Of a stretch of DNA of 64,000 bases, positions 59,878 through 64,000 are shown one piece after another. Source of the stretch: Chromatiaceae bacterium. GTDB lineage: Bacteria > Pseudomonadota > Gammaproteobacteria > Chromatiales > Chromatiaceae. The notes beneath the pieces were generated by a model that worked only from the letters and a program-made list of their open reading frames with translations, had not been told where the DNA came from and made no database searches. A program made the position numbers and the translations under genes. The DNA is taken from contig JALOTB010000009.1 of assembly GCA_025458165.1 (NCBI GenBank), positions 52,105-116,104 of the forward strand, given 5' to 3'. Every line of letters begins with the position of its first letter. The first letter of the stretch is position 1.

Positions 59878-60783
59878 TCACTTGAGCCGGAGCACTCGAT
59901 AGGTGCTCTCAGAGGTGAATCGGGCGAAGGTGTCAGGCTCCTCGGTCTTGAGCCTGGTCTGGTCGAGGCGGGTCGCGGTCTGGGTCTTCCAGGTCGCCAG
60001 CGTGTGCCCGTCGGCGTCGACCAGGGTCGCGGCCTCGCCGAGGTGCTCCTTGATCAGGAACTCGGCTTCCTTCGCCCGGGAGTCCAGGTCCTTGGCCTGC
60101 TGCTTGATGGCCTTGAGGTCAGCGACGGCCTGGGACACCGCGGGGGTGGTCTCGACGGTGCCGCCCGAGTCCTCCCGATAGAGCAGGGCGAGGTCCTCGA
60201 CCGTCGTTGGCGGGGGTGGCATGCGCTTCTCGACGCACTCGCGCCAGAACCACGTTTCCCGCTCGACCAGCATGTCGGCGAGGTGCTGGTCGAAGGCGAC
60301 GGGGTAGATGCGCAGCTCCTGACCGCCGATCAGGGCGGCGATGTCGGCGGCCCGGTAGCCGAGCGCGAGCATGTAGTGATGGACCTGCACCAGCCAGGCG
60401 TCGGGCACCTCGTCGGTGCCGTCCTTGCCCAGCGAGCGGCCGGGCCAGAAGCCGGTGGTCTTCACCTCCAGGAGCTTCTTCTCCCCGACGAGCTCCCGGT
60501 CGATGTTGCCGAGCAGCCAGGGCAGATCAGGGTGATGAACGGTTCGGTTGCGCCGGCGGACCTTGGTCCCGGTGCGACGGGCGTATTCCCGTGCGACGGT
60601 GTCCTCCAGGAGGTTGCCCCAGAGCACCGCGTCGCGGTTGCGCAGGTCCGGCGGCTCCTGGTCGCCGACCTTCTCCATGTAGACATCCAGGGGCGTGCGA
60701 TACGGGCTCAGGCCGAGCACCGCGGCGGCGTCACTGCCACCGATGCCATTACGGCGGGCTTCGAGTTGGGCAGCGGTGAGCAT
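59878..60783 (-). CDS. YqaJ-type viral exonuclease
   Basis: A 301-residue lambda-exonuclease-like recombinase: RRNGIGGSDAAAVLGLSPYRTPLDVYMEKVG, WGNLLEDTVAREYARRTG, WLLGNIDRE, and the catalytic E-x-K strand KKLLEVKTTGFW followed by VQVHHYMLALG. A C-terminal helix (DLKAIKQQAKDLDSRAKEAEFLIKEHLG) follows. ATG 60783 overlaps the alpA stop by one base (TAATG). Works with RecT. Confidence 0.92.
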   Translation of the reverse strand: MLTAAQLEARRNGIGGSDAAAVLGLSPYRTPLDVYMEKVGDQEPPDLRNRDAVLWGNLLEDTVAREYARRTGTKVRRRNRTVHHPDLPWLLGNIDRELVGEKKLLEVKTTGFWPGRSLGKDGTDEVPDAWLVQVHHYMLALGYRAADIAALIGGQELRIYPVAFDQHLADMLVERETWFWRECVEKRMPPPPTTVEDLALLYREDSGGTVETTPAVSQAVADLKAIKQQAKDLDSRAKEAEFLIKEHLGEAATLVDADGHTLATWKTQTATRLDQTRLKTEEPDTFARFTSESTYRVLRLK

Positions 60784-60980
60784 TACGCAGCCCTCCCTGT
60801 CGGCGATGCGGCTTCCTGCTTGCGCCGCAGCCACTCCTGTTCATCGGACTCGGTAATGCGGAGCTGACCGCCGACCTTGATGGTGCGGGGCATGTCTGCC
60901 CGGCGGCGGTAATAGGTGGTTTCGTGGATGCCCCAGCGGGCACAGAACTCCTTTACGGAGCAGGATCGAGCGAATGACAT
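60783..60980 (-). CDS. AlpA/excisionase-like DNA-binding protein
   Basis: A 65-residue winged-helix protein: CSVKEFCARWGIHETTYYRRRADMPRTIKVGGQLRITESDEQEWLRRK, typical of AlpA-type regulators or excisionases of satellites and P4-like elements. First gene of the recombination and replication operon. Its promoter should lie in 60981-61082, which has two tandem palindromes. Confidence 0.85.
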   Translation of the reverse strand: MSFARSCSVKEFCARWGIHETTYYRRRADMPRTIKVGGQLRITESDEQEWLRRKQEAASPTGRAA

Positions 60981-61040
60981 GGTCGGACTAGCCTCTGCTG
61001 TTGAACGCAGGGCTAGTCGACCAGAGGGGGGAAAGCTGAT

Positions 61041-61076
61041 GTCCGAATTCGGATCAGAAACGTCCGAATTCGGATC
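61041..61076. promoter_or_regulatory. two tandem GTCCGAATTCGGATC operator-like palindromes
   Basis: GTCCGAATTCGGATC at 61041-61055 and 61062-61076, each with a perfect 12-base palindrome TCCGAATTCGGA. Their 21-base spacing puts them on the same face of the helix. They lie upstream of alpA, between it and the next minus-strand gene, as expected for repressor or activator binding. Confidence 0.75.
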
Positions 61077-61082
61077 GGCGGG

Positions 61083-61667
61083 CTATTCGCGGCGGGCGCG
61101 GGCTTCTTCGATGTACTTCTTGATGGTGTCCTTGCTGATGCTCACTCCGAGGAGCTGCGCGTCCTGCAGGACCTTCTCGGCGATGGAGTAGGGACCGAGG
61201 TCCTTGCCGTACTTCTGCGCCATGACATAGACCAGGTCGAGCAGTGACCCGCGCTCCTTTGGGTGCAGATCCTTCTCGGGCTTCTCGTCAAATCCGAAGA
61301 CGCCGGGCTTGCCCCGGGTTGCGGCATAGGCGGCGAGGTCGGTCCCAAGAAAGAACTCGCGAGTCCGGTCTTCGTCGACTTCAATGGTCGACGGCCTGTT
61401 TTCAATCCACGATCCGTGACTCAGGTAGCCGCGCGGTAGGTACTCGTCGCGATAGGACTTGGTGACCTTTACCGTGTACTTCTCGGTCTGCACCGGGACG
61501 TTGTCGCGGAGCTCCTGCTCGGCAAGCCGGAGTTCGCGGGCGAACTTCTTTTCCTCCTTCCAGTCGAGGCCCCACGGCATGCTGTAGGCTGCAGCCGCCC
61601 AGATCCGGGCAGCATCCTTGATCGAGTAACGGTCATGGCCCTTAAAGCCATCTGGTACGGCGCTCAC
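61083..61667 (-). CDS. element protein of unknown function, possible regulator
   Basis: A 194-residue protein starting GTG 61667, which overlaps the integrase stop (GTGA). The visible sequence is charged and soluble (AARIWAAAAYSMPWGLDWKEEKKFARELRLAEQEL; LLDLVYVMAQKYGKDLGPYSIAEKVLQDAQLLGVSISKDTIKKYIEEA). The last segment resembles a helix-turn-helix. It may bind the operators next to it. No family recognised. The same frame is open much further upstream but that is antisense shadow of the integrase. Confidence 0.6.
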   Translation of the reverse strand: MSAVPDGFKGHDRYSIKDAARIWAAAAYSMPWGLDWKEEKKFARELRLAEQELRDNVPVQTEKYTVKVTKSYRDEYLPRGYLSHGSWIENRPSTIEVDEDRTREFFLGTDLAAYAATRGKPGVFGFDEKPEKDLHPKERGSLLDLVYVMAQKYGKDLGPYSIAEKVLQDAQLLGVSISKDTIKKYIEEARARRE

Positions 61668-62986
61668 TTTGCACCTCCCGCGCGCAGCTTGATCACCTTG
61701 CCGGTGGTCTGCTTGGCCTGCCGCAGGATGAAGTCCTCCACCCGCTGCATGAGGGGTCGGAGGTCCTCGGTGTCGATCTGCGCGTAGTGGGTGCCGGTGA
61801 CGTCGCCGGTGGTCGAGTGGTTCAAGGCGGCCTTGATGGCATAGGCGCCGAGCCCTGCCCGGTCCGCGAAGGATGCCCAGCTCCGGCGCAGCCCATGCGG
61901 GCCGACGTTGATGCCGGTCGTCTTCTCGATCCGCAGCAGTTGCCAGCGCACCTCGGCCGAGCCGAAGACGCACTCGTCGCCCTCCTCCCGGGTTGCCTTG
62001 CGCGCTTCGAGGATCTCGCGCACCCGCGCGGTGATGGGCAGGGTGTGGTCGGTGTGGTTCTTGGTCTCGCGCACCGTCAGGGTGCCGCGGCGGAGGTCGA
62101 CATCGGCCCAGCGCAGGCCGGCCGCCTCGCGCCGTCTGAGCGCCGTCAGCAGGACCAGCTCCAGGTATAGGGCCATGCGGGTGCCGTCGCCCCTGGGCTG
62201 TTCCTGGGCGATCCTGCGCACCGCGGCGAGCCAGGGCTTGAGGTCCTCCACCCGCAGCTTGTCGGTGCGCGCCGCGCTCTTGCTCCACTTGGGCGCCACC
62301 CGGTTGACCTTGTCGACGGGGCAGCGACCGAAGGGCAGCTCGTTGCCGTCGGTGCCGTAGAAGTCGGTCGCGAACTTGTGCACCGCCCGGAGCACCTGCA
62401 TGGCGCGGGCGGCAGTGTGCTTGCTCTCGCGCGCCAGCTCGGCGTGAAGAGTGACGGCCTCGGCGCCGGTGATCTCCCGCAGGGGGCGGTCGTGCCACGC
62501 CTTGAGGTCACGCTCGATAGCCAGCGTGTAGCCGGCCAGGGTGCGCGGGCGCAGCGGCTTGACCTTGCAGAACTCGCTGAAGGCGTCGCTGAGGGTGATG
62601 CCGGCCAGCTCGTCGGCCTTCTTCTCCGCGCGCTCCTCGGCCTGTCGCTGTCGCTCAGCCTCGTTCGGGTTCACCCCTTGGCGAAGCATGGCGAGGATGC
62701 CGTCGACGGCTGAGCGGGCCGAAGGCTGCCCCTTGAGGCCGGTCAAAGGTAGCTCGCCGAGTCGGCAGACGTTGACCCGCACGGGTGCGGTGCCGCCTTT
62801 GGGCTTCTTGTAGATCTGCAGGACCTTGAGCCCGTCGGGGTACTTCTTCCCGGGCGGGTAGACCCAGCACAGCAGGCCGGGTTGCTCGGTGTCCTTGACG
62901 CGGTAGGCGGCCTCGGTGAAGGGCAGCGCTTCCAGCCGGGCCTGGGTGAACTTGAACGGGGCTTGGGGTATCGTGAGGTCAGTCAC
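61664..62986 (-). CDS. int: tyrosine-type integrase
   Basis: A 440-residue phage/P4-like integrase. N-terminal arm-binding DUF4102-like region (LLCWVYPPGKKYPDGLKVLQIY), central core-binding SAM-like domain (TLSDAFSEFCKVKPLRPRTLAGY) and catalytic domain with Arg in LTALRRREAAGLRW (about 286), HGLRRSW (His-x-x-Arg, about 362) and the Tyr in GTHYAQ (about 397). It inserts the element at tRNA-Met. It is the rightmost gene, about 235 bases from the right att repeat. Confidence 0.94.
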   Translation of the reverse strand: MTDLTIPQAPFKFTQARLEALPFTEAAYRVKDTEQPGLLCWVYPPGKKYPDGLKVLQIYKKPKGGTAPVRVNVCRLGELPLTGLKGQPSARSAVDGILAMLRQGVNPNEAERQRQAEERAEKKADELAGITLSDAFSEFCKVKPLRPRTLAGYTLAIERDLKAWHDRPLREITGAEAVTLHAELARESKHTAARAMQVLRAVHKFATDFYGTDGNELPFGRCPVDKVNRVAPKWSKSAARTDKLRVEDLKPWLAAVRRIAQEQPRGDGTRMALYLELVLLTALRRREAAGLRWADVDLRRGTLTVRETKNHTDHTLPITARVREILEARKATREEGDECVFGSAEVRWQLLRIEKTTGINVGPHGLRRSWASFADRAGLGAYAIKAALNHSTTGDVTGTHYAQIDTEDLRPLMQRVEDFILRQAKQTTGKVIKLRAGGAK

Positions 62987-63067
62987 GGCACGCTCCTGAT
63001 CAGCGGGTTGTGACGAGAGGCCGGGTTGGCGTTGGCGCGCCGCTCGGCCTCGCTGTTTTGGGCTCCC

Positions 63068-63091
63068 TTCCTAGCTACTTCCTGGCTACCG
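63068..63091 (+). repeat. TTCC(T/A)GGCTAC-type direct repeats, right end
   Basis: TTCCTAGCTAC-TTCCTGGCTACC upstream of the integrase, one base different from the left pair at 53089. A further TTCCTAGCTAG occurs at 63181. Likely arm-type integrase sites. Confidence 0.6.
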
Positions 63092-63221
63092 AATTGTGCG
63101 ACATCTTGGGATCTTCTGCAATCTGGCGACAGTCATTGCAGGAGCAGAAATGCAATGCAGGAGAACGACTTAGAGTGCTTTTCCTAGCTAGGGCAAGGGG
63201 TTGCGCAGAGGGAGCTTAGAA

Positions 63222-63273
63222 CACTCATAATGCTGATGTCGGTGGTTCAACTCCACCCGTAGCCACCAGAAAA
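63222..63273 (+). repeat. right att repeat (tRNA-Met 3' fragment)
   Basis: Perfect 52-base copy of 52970-53021, containing the tRNA-Met from the anticodon stem to CCA and five following bases. It has no acceptor 5' half and is not a tRNA gene. Confidence 0.92.
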
Positions 63274-63311
63274 CCCAAGAGAAACAGCCGCCTAGAGCGG
63301 CTTTATGTTTG

Positions 63312-63989
63312 GGGTTTTGAGACATCCCAATCCCTGGGATTCTTGACGACGCGAAGGGAATAGTGCGATTTCCGCTTCGCTTCATGCTCAGGTGCTTGGG
63401 CACTCGGGCATGGCGGCACGTCCCTGTGCCGCACGGGCACCTTGAATGTTCCGAGGTGTCCTTGTCGTCGCAGCATCGGTGTCGCAGGGTGCGGGCTCGG
63501 GGCGACCTGGGGGTACCCAGCTCGGCACGCACCCGACCCGCGCGGCCCGGCCGCCTCACGCGGCGACTCCCCCCGCGCCTGCGCTGCCGGCCGGGTGTCG
63601 ATACCGGTAGGCACCAGTCCTGCGGTGGCCTCGGTCATCCGGCCCGTCGCCAGGGTCACAACCTCTCGCCGAGCTCGTCGCGCCTGGCCGCCCAGCGGGG
63701 CAGAGCCAGAGCGGGGTCCTTGCGCTACGGGTTGATCGGGTGCGTTAGCCGGTGACAGCACCGGCCCCGTGCAGGCGCTCGGCTTGACCGAGCAGCAGGG
63801 CGAGCCACAGCCGCCGATCGGTGCGCAATCGCTGCCAGCCCCCGTCCTGGCGGTAGCGCTCGGCCAGGCGCTCGACCACGGCCGCGATGCGCTCCTGCTG
63901 GCGGTGCGGCCGCCGCCCGAGCGGTGGCTTGGGTCCCCCGGCGGTTTACACCACAATAACGGGCACCCCCCAAGCGACGGAGCGGTCCC
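63312..63989. other. right flank without a confident gene
   Basis: Several overlapping frames exist but none is convincing. On the minus strand, 63745-63945 is open for about 66 codons with protein-like composition (QQERIAAVVERLAERYRQ, LWLALLLGQAERLHG) but no ATG; it might be the end of a broken gene. At 63990 an ATG preceded by CGGAGC begins a frame MTDT that runs off the window. Confidence 0.3.
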
Positions 63990-64000
63990 ATGACTGACAC

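Larger units (their letters stand above)
52970..63311. mobile_element. tRNA-Met-integrated phage-satellite-like element
   Basis: Bounded by a direct repeat: 52970-53021 equals 63222-63273 (52 bases), and similarity runs to 53059/63311 with three mismatches. Inside is an integrase at the right end and an almost continuous minus-strand gene set for recombination and replication, plus a capsid-like gene. No portal, large terminase, tail, lysis or conjugation gene is seen. This composition fits a phage satellite or a heavily reduced prophage. The intact tRNA is at the end far from the integrase. Confidence 0.87.

Noticed and set aside
61083..62498. A 471-codon minus-strand frame
   Set aside because: Most of it is a shifted shadow of the integrase; only the last 194 codons are likely real.
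63222..63298. A second tRNA-Met gene
   Set aside because: Only the part from the anticodon stem onward is present; the 5' acceptor and D-arm are missing. It is the att repeat.

Overview
This 64 kb window comes from a high-GC gammaproteobacterium. A purple sulfur bacterium or close relative (Chromatiaceae) is my best guess from the gene families and the rubredoxin-thiD-thiE-hemL arrangement, but no photosynthesis gene is present to prove it. No CRISPR array, rRNA or complete insertion sequence was seen.

Layout. (1) 1-2.1 kb: the 3' part of a divergent S-adenosylmethionine synthetase, a DUF5132/HMA-like small-protein pair and a small membrane protein. (2) 2.2-38 kb: an extracellular polysaccharide or O-antigen locus. 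It starts with GDP-fucose genes (fcl, gmd) and an EPS-associated MarR-type regulator. It continues with a frameshifted UDP-glucuronate decarboxylase, an AsnB-like amidotransferase, FkbM-type methyltransferases, a second GMD-like dehydratase, a Wzm/Wzt ABC exporter, eight glycosyltransferases, an acetyltransferase and a polymerase/ligase-like membrane protein. It ends with a carbamoyltransferase, a WaaE-like transferase and galE. Most core genes from 10.7 to 27.9 kb overlap by 1-8 bases, as in one long operon. (3) 38-52.9 kb: housekeeping and signalling genes: ElyC-like protein, QueD, an outer-membrane channel, a c-di-GMP module (CHASE4 kinase, REC-GGDEF-EAL, HD-GYP, PilZ), DUF3775, an SDR, FmdB, hemL, thiE, thiD, rubredoxin and a DUF5063 protein. 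(4) 52.97-63.3 kb: a 10.3 kb integrated element in a tRNA-Met gene, bounded by a 52 bp perfect direct repeat. It carries a tyrosine integrase, AlpA, YqaJ exonuclease, RecT, a DUF1376 protein, primase, helicase, a nuclease, a small-terminase-like HTH protein and a single capsid-like gene. No portal, large terminase or tail gene is present, so it looks like a phage satellite.

The most unusual feature lies inside the polysaccharide locus. It holds six toxin-antitoxin modules (MNT-HEPN, HicBA, VapBC, BrnTA, MazEF, Phd-PIN) plus Rpn/DUF4351 nuclease genes and their fossils. Five of the six modules sit between a biosynthetic gene and a partial copy of that same gene. HicBA, MazEF and Phd-PIN follow a gene and are followed by a copy of its 3' end. 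BrnTA and MNT-HEPN precede a gene and are preceded by a copy of its 5' end. This suggests that modules enter by a duplication process that leaves one full-length copy of the target. The duplicated pieces have diverged by several percent, so the events are not recent.

Several genes are broken by small indels: the UDP-glucuronate decarboxylase near 9372, VapC at a T6 run near 30456, and a methyltransferase near 33415. Sequencing error cannot be excluded for the single-base cases.
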